A stretch of DNA of 64,000 nucleotides from Neorhizobium tomejilense (GCA_002968845.1 PVBG01000005.1:307958-371957); one strand, 5' to 3'. Positions 44,614 to 53,703 are shown, counted from the stretch's first letter. The notes: generated by a model from the sequence alone, not told the origin. Numbers and translations: made by a program.

Positions 44614-46095
44614 ATGACTGTGAAGCTTTCGCTGGCGAGCTTGAAGGACGCTGCGACCACCGCCGCGGTGCCGGCCTATCACCCCAAGGGCCTGACTGCC
44701 GGCATCGTGCATTTCGGCGTCGGCAATTTCCACCGCGCCCACCAGGCGATCTATCTCGACGACCTGTTCAACACCGGCAAGGCGCATGACTGGGCAATCA
44801 TCGGCGCCGGCGTCATGCCGTCCGACGGTGCCATGCGCGACAAGCTGAAGGCGCAGGACTACCTCACCACCGTCGTCGAGCAGGACAATAACAAGACCGC
44901 CGCCCGGATCACCGCGCCGATGATCGACATCATCGCTCCCGGCGAGGTCGCGATCCTGATCGAGACGCTGGCAGACCCGAAGATCCGTATCGTTTCGATG
45001 ACGATCACCGAAGGCGGGTATTTCATCGACGCTTCCGGCCGGTTCAATCCCGCCCACCCGGCAATCGCCGAGGACGGCCGGAACCCTTCGAGCCCGAAAA
45101 CCGTCTTCGGCCTGATCCTCGCCGGCCTCAAGGAGCGCAAGGCACGCGGCGTCACACCCTTCACCATCATGTCCTGCGACAACATTCCCGGAAACGGCGA
45201 GGTGACGGAGAACGCGATTATCGGGCTTGCCCGGCTTTCCGATCCGGACTTCGCCCATTGGATTCACGAGAACGTCGCCTTTCCCAGCTCGATGGTCGAC
45301 CGCATCACGCCGGCGACCGGCCAGCGCGAGATCGACATCCTCAGACAAGATTTCGGCATCGACGACAACTGGCCTGTTTTCTGCGAGGAATTCAAGCAGT
45401 GGGTGATGGAGGACAAGTTCCCTGCCGGCCGGCCGCGGCTGGAGGAGGTCGGCGTCCAGTTCGTGCCGGACGTGGCACCCTATGAGTTGATGAAGATACG
45501 CATCCTCAACGGCGGGCATGCAGCCATTGCCTATCCGGCTGCCCTTCTCGACATCCATTTCGTGCACGAGGCGATGGAGCACAGGCTGATCCGCGGCTTT
45601 CTGGAAAAGCTGGAGAAGGACGAGATCATTCCGGTCATCCCGCCGGTGCCGGATACCAATCTCGTCGACTACTACAAGCTGATCGAGCGGCGGTTCTCCA
45701 ACCCGAAGATCGGCGATACCATCCCCAGGCTGGCGCAGGACGGCTCCAATCGCCAACCGAAATTCATCCTGCCCTCGACGGCCGACCGGCTCGCCAAGGG
45801 GCAGGACATCATTGGCCTGTCGCTGGTCTCGGCGCTGTGGTGCCGCTACTTCGCCGGCATTTCCGATAGCGGCAAGGAGATCGTCTTCAACGACGCCAGC
45901 GCCGACCGCCTGAACGCTGCGGCGCTGAAAGCCAAGGATAACCCGGACGCCTTCCTTGCGCTTGGCGATATCTTCGGCGAGGTTGCGAAATCCGAGCTGT
46001 TCCGCACCCGCTTTGCGCATGCGCTGAAGACGCTCTGGGAGCAGGGGACGGCAAAGACGCTCGAGCTCTATCTCGACGGCAAGCTTGTCAAATAG
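44614..46095 (+). CDS. mtlK: Mannitol 2-dehydrogenase family polyol dehydrogenase
   Basis: 493 residues, long-chain polyol dehydrogenase. NAD-binding GIVHFGVGNFHRAHQAIYL at residues 30-50; catalytic Lys in KIRILNGGHAAIAYPAA (about 295). Oxidises mannitol to fructose, or arabinitol/sorbitol to the corresponding ketose, with NAD. Cotranscribed with the importer. Product fits the kinase two genes downstream if a ketopentose is formed. Confidence 0.93.
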   Translation: MTVKLSLASLKDAATTAAVPAYHPKGLTAGIVHFGVGNFHRAHQAIYLDDLFNTGKAHDWAIIGAGVMPSDGAMRDKLKAQDYLTTVVEQDNNKTAARITAPMIDIIAPGEVAILIETLADPKIRIVSMTITEGGYFIDASGRFNPAHPAIAEDGRNPSSPKTVFGLILAGLKERKARGVTPFTIMSCDNIPGNGEVTENAIIGLARLSDPDFAHWIHENVAFPSSMVDRITPATGQREIDILRQDFGIDDNWPVFCEEFKQWVMEDKFPAGRPRLEEVGVQFVPDVAPYELMKIRILNGGHAAIAYPAALLDIHFVHEAMEHRLIRGFLEKLEKDEIIPVIPPVPDTNLVDYYKLIERRFSNPKIGDTIPRLAQDGSNRQPKFILPSTADRLAKGQDIIGLSLVSALWCRYFAGISDSGKEIVFNDASADRLNAAALKAKDNPDAFLALGDIFGEVAKSELFRTRFAHALKTLWEQGTAKTLELYLDGKLVK

Positions 46096-46101
46096 CGGGT
46101 G

Positions 46102-46818
46102 ATGGACGTGCAACAGTCGGCGGGACCACTGGTGATCTTCGATTGCGACGGGGTTCTCGTCGACAGCGAGCCGGTTTCCGTGCGCGTGCTGGTCGATGCG
46201 CTGCGCCGCAAGGGGGTCGAGATGGACGCGGCGGAGGCCTATCGCCGCTTCCTCGGCCGCAGCCTCGGCACCGTCACCAAGACGATGCGCGAGGAATTCG
46301 GCGTCGAGGCCGACGATACGTTTCTCGAAGACATGCGCCACGATCTCTATGCCCGCTTCCGCGCCGAACTGCAGCCGATGCCGGGCATTGCCGAGACCTT
46401 GGACACGTTAGGTTTCCGTCGCTGCGTGGCGTCCTCCAGCCAGCCGGAGCGCATCCGCCTGTCCCTGTCGCTGACCGGCCTGATCGACAAGCTGGAGCCG
46501 AACATCTTTTCCGCCACGATGGTGGAAAAGGGCAAGCCGGCGCCGGATCTCTTCCTGCATGCGGCCAGCGAAATGAGCGCCGATCCCAAAAACTGCATCG
46601 TCATCGAGGACAGTCCCGCCGGTATTCAGGCGGGCCACCGCGCCGGCATGTCGGTCTTTGCCTTCGTCGGCGGTTCGCATGCCAGCGTTCCCGGCTACCG
46701 GGAGCAGATCGACGCGCTTTCGCCGGAAGTCGTGTTTGACGCCATGCCGGATTTGATCCACCTTGTCCAAAAACATATAGAGGGTCGCAGCGGCTCCGTT
46801 TCTTCGACCGTGCTTTAG
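46102..46818 (+). CDS. HAD-family phosphatase (beta-phosphoglucomutase-like subgroup)
   Basis: 238 residues; ATG at 46102, with GTG at 46099 as an alternative one codon earlier. Motif I FDCDGVLVDSEP, motif II VASSSQPERI, Lys in EKGKPAPDLF, motif IV VIEDSPAGIQA. Cap domain C1. Hydrolyses a small phosphate ester, perhaps sugar-phosphate overflow in polyol catabolism. 6 bp after mtlK. Confidence 0.88.
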   Translation: MDVQQSAGPLVIFDCDGVLVDSEPVSVRVLVDALRRKGVEMDAAEAYRRFLGRSLGTVTKTMREEFGVEADDTFLEDMRHDLYARFRAELQPMPGIAETLDTLGFRRCVASSSQPERIRLSLSLTGLIDKLEPNIFSATMVEKGKPAPDLFLHAASEMSADPKNCIVIEDSPAGIQAGHRAGMSVFAFVGGSHASVPGYREQIDALSPEVVFDAMPDLIHLVQKHIEGRSGSVSSTVL

Positions 46819-46866
46819 TGCGATCCTTGGAACTGCAGGGCGACAAGGGACAGGAAACGAATCCGG

Positions 46867-48459
46867 ATGCGTGATCACCTCGTTGCGGTCGATATCGGCA
46901 CGGGCAGCGCCCGCGCCGGCGTCTTTGATCGCAGCGGGCGCCTGCTTGCCAAGGCCAAGCATCCGATCGCGATGTTCCGCCCCAGGCAAAACCACGCCGA
47001 ACACGATTCCGAGGATATCTGGGCGGCTACCTGCCGCGCCGTCAGAGAGGCGATGGCGGAGGCGGGCATTGCCGCCGACCGTATTGCCGCGATCGGCTTC
47101 GATGCCACCTGCTCGCTCGTCGCCCGCGACCACGAGGGCAGGCCGCTTACGATATCCACGACCGGCAAGGCCAATCAGGACACCATCGTCTGGCTCGACC
47201 ACCGGGCGATCAAACAAGCCGACCAGCTTTCCGCCACCGGCCATAAGGTGCTCGAATTTTCCGGTGGCTCGCTGTCGCCGGAGATGGAAATGCCGAAGCT
47301 GATGTGGCTGAAACAGCATCTGCCGCAAAGCTGGGCGAAGGCGGGCTATCTCTTCGACCTCGCCGATTTCCTCACCTGGAAGGCGACCGGCTCGCCCGCC
47401 CGTTCCCGCTGCACGCTGACTGCCAAATGGAACTACCTCGCCCACGAAACTCCAGGCTGGAGCGCCGATTACCTGGCGCTTGCCGGCCTCGAAGACCTGC
47501 TCGAAAAGGGCGGTCTGCCGGACGAGACGATAGCCGTCGGGGCAAGTCTGGGAAGCCTCAGCCGGCAGGCAGCCGAAGGGCTCGGCCTCGACACGAAGGT
47601 GCAGGTGGCCCCCGGCATGATCGACGCCTATGCCGGCGCCTTCGGCGTGCTCGGCGGGGTGTCGGGTGGTGCCTCGGGTGGCTCGACGCTCGAGACCAGC
47701 GTGGCGCTGATCGGCGGCACGTCGAGCTGCATCGTCGCCTTCACGAAAGATTCCAAGCCCGGCCGCAGCCTCTGGGGTCCCTATTACGAGGCGATCCTGC
47801 CCGGCCACTGGCTGGTCGAGGGTGGACAATCGGCGGCCGGCGCGCTGCTCGATCATATCGTGACGATGCACGCGGCCGGTGGTGAACCGACGGCGGAGCT
47901 GCACGGCCGCATCATCGCCCGCGTGGGAGAGTTGCGCAGCGAGACCGAGGGCGATATCGCCCCGAACCTCCACGTCCTGCCGGATTTCCATGGCAACCGC
48001 TCGCCGCTTGCCGACCCGCACGCGACCGGCGTCATCAGCGGCCTGACGCTCGACACCTCCTTCGACGGCCTCTGCCGGCTCTACTGGCGCACCTGTGTCT
48101 CGATCGCGCTCGGTATAAGGCACATTCTCGATGCGCTTTCGGGCTACGGCTACCGCTTCGAAACCCTCCACGTCACCGGCGGCCACGTCAACAACCCGCT
48201 GCTGGTCGAACTCTACGCCGACGTCACCGGCCGCAAGGTGGTGATCCCGGAGAACCGCGACGCGGTGCTGCTCGGCACGGCGATGGCGGCCGCGGTTGCC
48301 GGCGGCGTGTTCGGCTCGCTGTTCGAAGCGGGGCAGGCGATGGACGGCGGGGGGACGGAGCTGCTGCCGGACCCGACACGGGCCGAGCAGTACGGGCTGG
48401 ATTACCGCCGGTTCCTGGCGATGGTCAGGCACCGTGAGGAGTTGCGGGGAATGGGGTAG
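46867..48459 (+). CDS. FGGY-family carbohydrate kinase (D-ribulokinase-like)
   Basis: 530 residues. N-terminal phosphate-1 loop DIGTGSARAGVFD, then FDATCSLVARD; the TCSLV box is the signature of the D-ribulokinase/FGGY subgroup rather than xylulokinase. Second domain: ALIGGTSSCIVAF, VEGGQSAAGALLD, FHGNRSPLADP, and adenosine region VTGGHVNNPLLVEL. Last gene of the polyol operon. A degraded copy of its 3' end lies at 50515 beyond the PBP gene. Confidence 0.9.
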   Translation: MRDHLVAVDIGTGSARAGVFDRSGRLLAKAKHPIAMFRPRQNHAEHDSEDIWAATCRAVREAMAEAGIAADRIAAIGFDATCSLVARDHEGRPLTISTTGKANQDTIVWLDHRAIKQADQLSATGHKVLEFSGGSLSPEMEMPKLMWLKQHLPQSWAKAGYLFDLADFLTWKATGSPARSRCTLTAKWNYLAHETPGWSADYLALAGLEDLLEKGGLPDETIAVGASLGSLSRQAAEGLGLDTKVQVAPGMIDAYAGAFGVLGGVSGGASGGSTLETSVALIGGTSSCIVAFTKDSKPGRSLWGPYYEAILPGHWLVEGGQSAAGALLDHIVTMHAAGGEPTAELHGRIIARVGELRSETEGDIAPNLHVLPDFHGNRSPLADPHATGVISGLTLDTSFDGLCRLYWRTCVSIALGIRHILDALSGYGYRFETLHVTGGHVNNPLLVELYADVTGRKVVIPENRDAVLLGTAMAAAVAGGVFGSLFEAGQAMDGGGTELLPDPTRAEQYGLDYRRFLAMVRHREELRGMG

Positions 48460-48466
48460 GGAGGAT

Positions 48467-48488
48467 GCCCGGCACGGCAAGACCGGGC
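48467..48488. terminator. Hairpin between kinase and penicillin-binding protein genes
   Basis: GCCCGG (48467-48472) and CCGGGC (48483-48488) 8 bp after the kinase stop, between convergent genes. No strong T tract. Weak bidirectional terminator at best. Confidence 0.4.
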
Positions 48489-48533
48489 GCTTCAGCGCAT
48501 TTGCAGCCACCGCAACCGTCGAGACACCGCAGT

Positions 48534-50288
48534 CTAATAGTTCATCAGCAGGTTCGGAGCGCCCGAAGATCCGAAACGGGGCTGCACGCCGAGCAACGGC
48601 GCTGATCGACCGATGATCTCCTTGATCATCGGGGCGGCGGTGGATGCCGCCGTGCGTCCGCCGTGTTCCCCTGTCTGCGGAGCATCGATTATCGAAAGCA
48701 CGATGTATTTGGGCCTGTCCATCGGGAAGGCTGCGACGAAGGCATTGAAATTGATATCCTTGGCATAACGTCCGTTGATCACCTTGTCGGCCGTGCCCGT
48801 CTTGCCGCCGACCTGGAAACCTTCGACCTGGGCGCCGCGTCCGGAGCCTTTCACGCCGTTCCAGGTGAACAGGTAGCGCATATCCGCGCTGGTGCCCTGC
48901 TTTATCACCGGGCGGGCAACCTGTTCGGCCTCTTCCCGGGAGCGGGGAAGAAACGTGGGAGGAACAAGAGTACCTCCATTGATCAGAGCGGCGGCGGCAA
49001 CCGCCGTCTGCAGCGGCGTGGTTGCCACGCCATGGCCGAACGAGATTGTGACCGAGTTGATCTTCTTCCATGTCCGGGGCTGGGTTGGCGTTGCCACCCC
49101 CGGCATCTCGGTCTCCATCCTGGAGAGAAGCCCGAGCTTCGTGAGGAACTGCTGATGGCCGTCGATCCCGACCCTATCCGCAACCGCCGCGGTGCCGATA
49201 TTCGATGAATACTGGAAGACTTCGGAGATCGTCAGCGGCCGGTTCTTTCCGCGGAAGTCCTTGATGGTGAAACCGCCCATGCGGATCGGCCGGGATGCAT
49301 CAACGACGGAATTCAGGGTGATCTTGCCTTCGTCCAGCCCCATCGCCAGCGTGAAGCTCTTGAACGTCGAGCCCATCTCGAACGTGGCATTGCTTATCCG
49401 GTTGAACCAGCCCTTTTCGTAGTCCCTGTCGACACTACCGTCAGGCAGCATCCGGGACGGTTCGTTCGGGTCGTAGTCGGGCACCGATGCCATCGCCAGA
49501 ACCTCGCCGGTATCGACATCAAGAACCACGGCGCCCGCAGCCTCGGCCCTATAGGCGGTCATCGCGTTCGCCACGACCTGGCGGACGATATTCTGGACGC
49601 GGAGATCGATGGAGAGCCTCACGGGTTCGAGCGGGACCCCGCCGGTCAGCCCGGCCAGGCGAAGGTCGCCAAGGCCCTGCTGATCCAGATATCGCTCCAT
49701 CCCGGCGAGGCCCTGGTTGTCGACATTCACATGGCCGACGATGTGAGAGGCGGTGACGCCGCCTGGATAGAACCGACGTTTCTCCGGTCTGAATCCGATG
49801 CCGGGAATGCCGAGCGCCAGGATATCCGCCTGCTGTTTCGGGGTGAGTTGCCGCTTCAGCCACTGGAATGCGGTCTGCGATCTCAGCTTCTTGTGAGTTT
49901 CGCTCCAGTCGAGGTTGGGGATGACGAAGGCAAGCTTTTCGACGACCTCGTCCGCATCGACGATCCGGCGCGGGTCGGCGTAGAGCGAGGTCATGTTGAG
50001 GTCGGTGGCCAGCAGCGCTCCGTTGCGGTCGACGATGTCCGGCCTGGATGCGACGGGACTACTGAAAATTGCTCCCGTCGCGGCCGGTTCGGCAAGACCG
50101 TATTGGACAAGGCGCGCGCCGACGATGAAATAGATCGCAAGGAAGCCGGCGATCAGGATCCCAAGCCTCTGCCGTGCTTCTTTCTTCCGGCGCGCGCTTG
50201 CGCCCATGAAGGTCGCATTTTTCGCACCGACATTGCTCCTAACGATGAAATGTGCACGGCTTCTCAGCCGGACGACAAAAGAGATCAT
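48534..50288 (-). CDS. Orphan class B penicillin-binding protein (PBP2/FtsI-like transpeptidase)
   Basis: 584 residues from ATG 50288 (TTG 50303 and ATG 50207 are alternatives). One N-terminal membrane helix (LGILIAGFLAIYFIVGARLV), PBP dimerisation domain (SRPDIVDRNGALLATDLNMT), and transpeptidase with SxxK in GSTFKSF, SxN in SSNIGTA, KTG in GGKTGTAD. Periplasmic cross-linking of peptidoglycan. It is outside any division/cell-wall cluster, so it is probably a second FtsI-like copy. It separates the polyol kinase from a remnant of that kinase, which suggests it arrived by insertion. Confidence 0.9.
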   Translation of the reverse strand: MISFVVRLRSRAHFIVRSNVGAKNATFMGASARRKKEARQRLGILIAGFLAIYFIVGARLVQYGLAEPAATGAIFSSPVASRPDIVDRNGALLATDLNMTSLYADPRRIVDADEVVEKLAFVIPNLDWSETHKKLRSQTAFQWLKRQLTPKQQADILALGIPGIGFRPEKRRFYPGGVTASHIVGHVNVDNQGLAGMERYLDQQGLGDLRLAGLTGGVPLEPVRLSIDLRVQNIVRQVVANAMTAYRAEAAGAVVLDVDTGEVLAMASVPDYDPNEPSRMLPDGSVDRDYEKGWFNRISNATFEMGSTFKSFTLAMGLDEGKITLNSVVDASRPIRMGGFTIKDFRGKNRPLTISEVFQYSSNIGTAAVADRVGIDGHQQFLTKLGLLSRMETEMPGVATPTQPRTWKKINSVTISFGHGVATTPLQTAVAAAALINGGTLVPPTFLPRSREEAEQVARPVIKQGTSADMRYLFTWNGVKGSGRGAQVEGFQVGGKTGTADKVINGRYAKDINFNAFVAAFPMDRPKYIVLSIIDAPQTGEHGGRTAASTAAPMIKEIIGRSAPLLGVQPRFGSSGAPNLLMNY

Positions 50289-50514
50289 TCCGAACAAATC
50301 CAAAAAACATATCAGTCGAAGGCAAAAATCGAGCGGTTCGCCAGCCGCTGGATTGCAGCCTGCACGCGGTTGAACCGGAAGCCAACAGGAGAGTTCCTGG
50401 CGTGGCGGAGATGTTTAAAGTTGTATTAATATACAATTAAAGTTGTATTCGGCTGCGCGCGGAAGGTTAACCGACGCTTGTCGGGATTGGACGTGCCATC
50501 GCCATCTCTCTCTC
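50289..50514. promoter_or_regulatory. Upstream region of the PBP gene with a 13-bp tandem repeat
   Basis: TTAAAGTTGTATT occurs exactly at 50415-50427 and 50437-50449, 22 bp apart (two helical turns), within an AT-rich island in otherwise GC-rich DNA. TTGTAT/ATACAA (50421-50436) also form an inverted repeat. Likely promoter/operator of the orphan PBP gene. No gene seen. Confidence 0.5.
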
Positions 50515-50607
50515 TGCGCCGGTTGTGGTGGAGTACACGGCAACCTGTTCGAAGCAGGGAAGGCGATGGTGCGGCATCGGGACGAGTTGCGGGGGAAGGA
50601 GCGGGCT
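50515..50607 (+). pseudogene. Remnant of an FGGY kinase 3' end
   Basis: Translates as ...GGVHGNLFEAGKAM directly joined to VRHRDELRG. The intact kinase (46867-48459) ends GGVFGSLFEAGQAM, 27 further residues to the next AM, then VRHREELRG-MG: 19 of 23 aligned residues agree. The remnant lacks 81 bp that in the intact gene lie between two GCGATGG repeats (48337 and 48418); only one copy (50563) remains, as expected for deletion between direct repeats. No start, no upstream kinase sequence, no stop at the family position. Separated from the intact gene by the PBP gene. Confidence 0.75.
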
Positions 50608-50634
50608 CGGTACTCCGGAGGCTCCTCGCAAAGG

Positions 50635-51492
50635 CTAATGCAGATGCCGCAACTTGTCGGGGTTGCGCACAATATAGATGGCCGTGATCTTCCCGTCCTC
50701 GATATCGAGCGCGGTCGTCTGCAGCTCACCGTCGGCCTCCATCGTGACGAAGCCCGGCAATCCGTTGACGAACCCGGCGCGAACGAGTGTGGAGCCTTTC
50801 TTCTGAAACTGATCCGCGAGATAGGCGTGCACTTTCATTACCGCCTCGAAGCCGAGAACGGGCTCCGTGGCCGCAGGGCGCTTGCCGCCACCGTCGGCAT
50901 GAACGCTGACGTCTGCCGCCAACATGGCACCCAGCGCTGTCATGTCGCCGCTGCGCGAGGCGGCGAAGAAGGCTTCGGCAAGCTCGACGCCCCGTTTTTT
51001 GTCGACCTGGAAACGAGTTCTCGCCTCGCGAACATGGGTGCGCGCGCGGGCAGCAAGCTGGCGGCAGGCGGCCATGTCACGCTCGATGGTGGTTGCGACC
51101 TCCTCGAATCCCAGCCCGAAAACGTCGTGTAGCAGGAAGGCCGCGCGTTCGAGCGGTGAAAGGCGTTCAAGCGCCAGCATCAGCGGCAAGGTGACGTCCT
51201 CTTCCTTCTCCTCTTCCATGACCGGATCGGGAAGCCAGGGGCCGATATAGGTCTCGCGCTGTCGCCGCGCCGATTTCAGCTGATCGAGGCAGAGCCGCGT
51301 TACGGTGCGGCGCAGGAATGCCTCCGGTTCGCGTATCTCTTGGCGATCGGCCTTCATCCAGCGGATGAAGGCCTCCTGCACCATGTCCTCGGCGTCGGAT
51401 ACGGATCCGAGCATGCGGTAGGCGACGCGCATGAGCTTCGGACGCAGCGGGTCGAAGCTGGCTGCCGCGTCCGAACGGTCGAGACCCTGCAT
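50635..51492 (-). CDS. ECF41-type RNA polymerase sigma factor (SigJ-like)
   Basis: 285 residues from the ATG whose A is shared with the upstream stop (TGATG). Sigma region 2 (RVAYRMLGSVSDAEDMVQEA) and region 4 (LSPLERAAFLLHDVFGLGFE) are followed by a SnoaL-like C-terminal extension of about 110 residues (VELAEAFFAASRSGDMTALG; ADVSVHADGGGKRPA), the ECF41 hallmark that replaces a separate anti-sigma factor. Regulates its own operon through the promoter at 51992-52018. Confidence 0.9.
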   Translation of the reverse strand: MQGLDRSDAAASFDPLRPKLMRVAYRMLGSVSDAEDMVQEAFIRWMKADRQEIREPEAFLRRTVTRLCLDQLKSARRQRETYIGPWLPDPVMEEEKEEDVTLPLMLALERLSPLERAAFLLHDVFGLGFEEVATTIERDMAACRQLAARARTHVREARTRFQVDKKRGVELAEAFFAASRSGDMTALGAMLAADVSVHADGGGKRPAATEPVLGFEAVMKVHAYLADQFQKKGSTLVRAGFVNGLPGFVTMEADGELQTTALDIEDGKITAIYIVRNPDKLRHLH

Positions 51493-51959
51493 CAGGCGGC
51501 TGCCTGAGCGGTCTTGGCACCCGCGGCGTTGTTCCACAGGCCAAAGCCAACCGCCAGGCGGTTCCAGCCGTTGATGACATTGATCATCAAAGTCAGTTTC
51601 ACCTGTTCCTCCTCCGTGAATTCGGCTTTCAGAGCCTCGTAGCTGCTTCCGGATGAATGACCTTCGGACAGCCGGGTCAGGGCTTCGGTCCAACCTAGCG
51701 CAGCGCGCTCGCGATCGGAATAGCATGGAGCTTCACGCCAGGCGGACAGCAGGTAGATGCGCTGCTCGCTCTCGCCCCGCGCCCGCGCTTCGATCGTGTG
51801 CATATTGATGCAGTTGGCGCAGCCGTTGATCTGCGAGGAGCGGATTTTTACGAGTTCGATGAGGCTGGGCTCGAGGCTCGCATCAACATCGGTCGAGACG
51901 CCCATCCAGGCCTTCATCAGCGAGGGAGCGGCGGCGAAAGGGTTAAGTCTGGCACTCAT
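51492..51959 (-). CDS. Carboxymuconolactone decarboxylase-family (AhpD-like) protein
   Basis: 155 residues from ATG 51959. The redox motif CANCINMH (Cys47, Cys50, His54) matches AhpD-type alkylhydroperoxidases. Probably a cytoplasmic peroxidase or thiol-disulfide protein. CMD-family genes are a standard partner of ECF41 sigma factors, and the two genes overlap by 1 bp here. Confidence 0.9.
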   Translation of the reverse strand: MSARLNPFAAAPSLMKAWMGVSTDVDASLEPSLIELVKIRSSQINGCANCINMHTIEARARGESEQRIYLLSAWREAPCYSDRERAALGWTEALTRLSEGHSSGSSYEALKAEFTEEEQVKLTLMINVINGWNRLAVGFGLWNNAAGAKTAQAAA

Positions 51960-51991
51960 GGTTCGTTTCCTTCTGTTGGTTACGACACCAT

Positions 51992-52018
51992 GACGAGACA
52001 GGATCCGCCCATGTGACA
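51992..52018 (-). promoter_or_regulatory. ECF41-type promoter
   Basis: Minus strand TGTCACA (52018-52012), 16-nt spacer, CGTC (51995-51992), 32 bp before the CMD-family start. These are the -35 and -10 elements reported for ECF41 sigma factors, so the sigma factor likely autoregulates. Confidence 0.75.
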
Positions 52019-52151
52019 TGCCCGCAAGATTTTTCCTGAATATCTGAGCGGGGAGCCGGCTGCGGTCGCTTCTCCTATATCCGCCATCTCACTCCTCCTT
52101 GCTCCGCCGCTCCCTCCCACCTACATCTCTCCCGCCAACCTGGAGACGCCG

Positions 52152-52865
52152 ATGATCCTCGACGCCGCACGCCTTTCGCTCGCCAACCTTTTCGCACCCG
52201 AAACCCGTTCCGTGTTCTGGAAGACGCTGGGTCTCACCGCCCTTGTGCTGATCGGTCTCTGGTTCGCCCTGCGCGAAGTCTTCATCTTTTATGCCTGGCC
52301 GTGGTTCGCGGCCTTTTTCCCGGACCTGCCGGATTGGGCGGGTTGGCTGACCCTGTTTGCGGCGATTGCTGCCGGCATCGGGCTGGCGCTGGCGCTCGCT
52401 CTGCTGATCGCGCCGATCACGGCGCTGATCGCCGGCCTGTTCCTCGACGATGTCGCCGAAGTGGTCGAGAAGCGCGATTATCCGACCGATGTGCCCGGCA
52501 AGGCGATGCCGCTCGCCCAGGCGATCATCGGCTCGATCCAGTTTCTGGGCGTCGTCATCGTCGGCAATATCATCGCGCTCTTCCTGCTGTTCATCCCCGG
52601 CATCAACCTGATCGCCTTCTTCATGGTGAACGGCTATCTGCTCGGCCGGGAATTTTTCGAGTTCGCGGCGATGCGGTTTCGCACGCCTGCGGAAGCACGC
52701 GCCTTCCGCTCGAAACATTCCTCCACCGTGTTCCTGGCCGGCCTTCTGATCGCGTGTTTCCTGGCGGTCCCGATCGTCAACCTGCTGACCCCGCTGTTTG
52801 CCGCAGGCCTGATGGTGCATCTCCACAAGGCGGTCTCAAAGCGCGATCCCGGTTTCAAGCTTTAG
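52152..52865 (+). CDS. EI24/CysZ-like integral membrane protein
   Basis: 237 residues with four or five hydrophobic segments (about 26-46, 64-95, 130-165, 193-225). The segment FFMVNGYLLGREFFEFAAMR matches the EI24 domain (NGYLLGREYFE). CysZ of this family assists sulfate uptake in E. coli; rhizobial members are uncharacterised. Stand-alone gene, inner membrane. Confidence 0.85.
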   Translation: MILDAARLSLANLFAPETRSVFWKTLGLTALVLIGLWFALREVFIFYAWPWFAAFFPDLPDWAGWLTLFAAIAAGIGLALALALLIAPITALIAGLFLDDVAEVVEKRDYPTDVPGKAMPLAQAIIGSIQFLGVVIVGNIIALFLLFIPGINLIAFFMVNGYLLGREFFEFAAMRFRTPAEARAFRSKHSSTVFLAGLLIACFLAVPIVNLLTPLFAAGLMVHLHKAVSKRDPGFKL

Positions 52866-52899
52866 GCGGGGAGGGCTCAGGGAGGCCGCAATCGCCGCT

Positions 52900-53703
52900 T
52901 TACTCGACGGGCTCGCCAATGAGCTGCTGCGGCAACTCGACAAGCGGCGCCGGCACGTCGACGGTCTTTTCCGGCGAGCGACAGAGATCGGCGATCACGC
53001 AGCGCTCGCATTCCGGTTTTCGCGCCTTGCAGCAATAACGACCGTGCAGGATCAGCCAGTGGTGGGCGTGGAAGAGATACTGGTCGGGGATCACCTTCAG
53101 GAGGTTCTCCTCAACTTCGTCGGGCGTCTTGCCCGGTGCCATCAGCAGCCGGTTGGCAATGCGGAATACGTGGGTATCGACCGCCAGCGTCGGCACGCCG
53201 AAGGCCATCGACATCACCACATTCGCCGTCTTGCGGCCGACGCCCGGCAGGCGGATCAGCTCTTCGCGCGTTTTCGGCACTTGAGAGCCGAACTCGTCGA
53301 TCAGCATGCGACAGAGTGCGATGACGTTCTTCGCCTTGTTGCGATAGAGCCCGATCGTCTTGATATACTGGGTGACGCCTTCTTCACCCAGCGCGAGCAT
53401 CTTTTCGGGCGTATCGGCGACCTTGAACAGTGCCCGCGTCGCCTTGTTGACGCCCGCATCGGTCGCCTGGGCGGACAGTGCCACCGCCACCACCAGCGTG
53501 AACGGGTTTACGTGCTCCAGCTCACCCTTCGGTTCCGGCCGCTGCACCGAAAAGCGGCGAAAAATCTCTTCCATTTCCGCCTTCGTATAGGCGGACTTGA
53601 AGCGCTTCGGCTTGGTCGCCGCCCTGGGGGCGGCCTTGCGCTCGGGCGCGTGATTTGACTTTTGCGGGGTGCTGGTTTTGGATTTGATCTTTGGAGTCGC
53701 CAT
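52900..53703 (-). CDS. nth: Endonuclease III
   Basis: 267 residues from ATG 53703. A basic N-terminal tail of about 40 residues precedes the glycosylase core. Helix-hairpin-helix LPGVGRKTANVV with catalytic Lys158, catalytic Asp176 in VDTHVFR, and the 4Fe-4S loop C225-x6-C232-x2-C235-x5-C241. Bifunctional glycosylase/AP lyase removing oxidised pyrimidines. Convergent with the EI24 gene, divergent from DUF2244. Confidence 0.95.
   Translation of the reverse strand: MATPKIKSKTSTPQKSNHAPERKAAPRAATKPKRFKSAYTKAEMEEIFRRFSVQRPEPKGELEHVNPFTLVVAVALSAQATDAGVNKATRALFKVADTPEKMLALGEEGVTQYIKTIGLYRNKAKNVIALCRMLIDEFGSQVPKTREELIRLPGVGRKTANVVMSMAFGVPTLAVDTHVFRIANRLLMAPGKTPDEVEENLLKVIPDQYLFHAHHWLILHGRYCCKARKPECERCVIADLCRSPEKTVDVPAPLVELPQQLIGEPVE

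Noticed and set aside
46408..49071. 887-codon minus-strand frame over HAD phosphatase, kinase and part of the PBP gene
   Set aside because: Covers convergent genes with recognised motifs in other frames; no domain seen.
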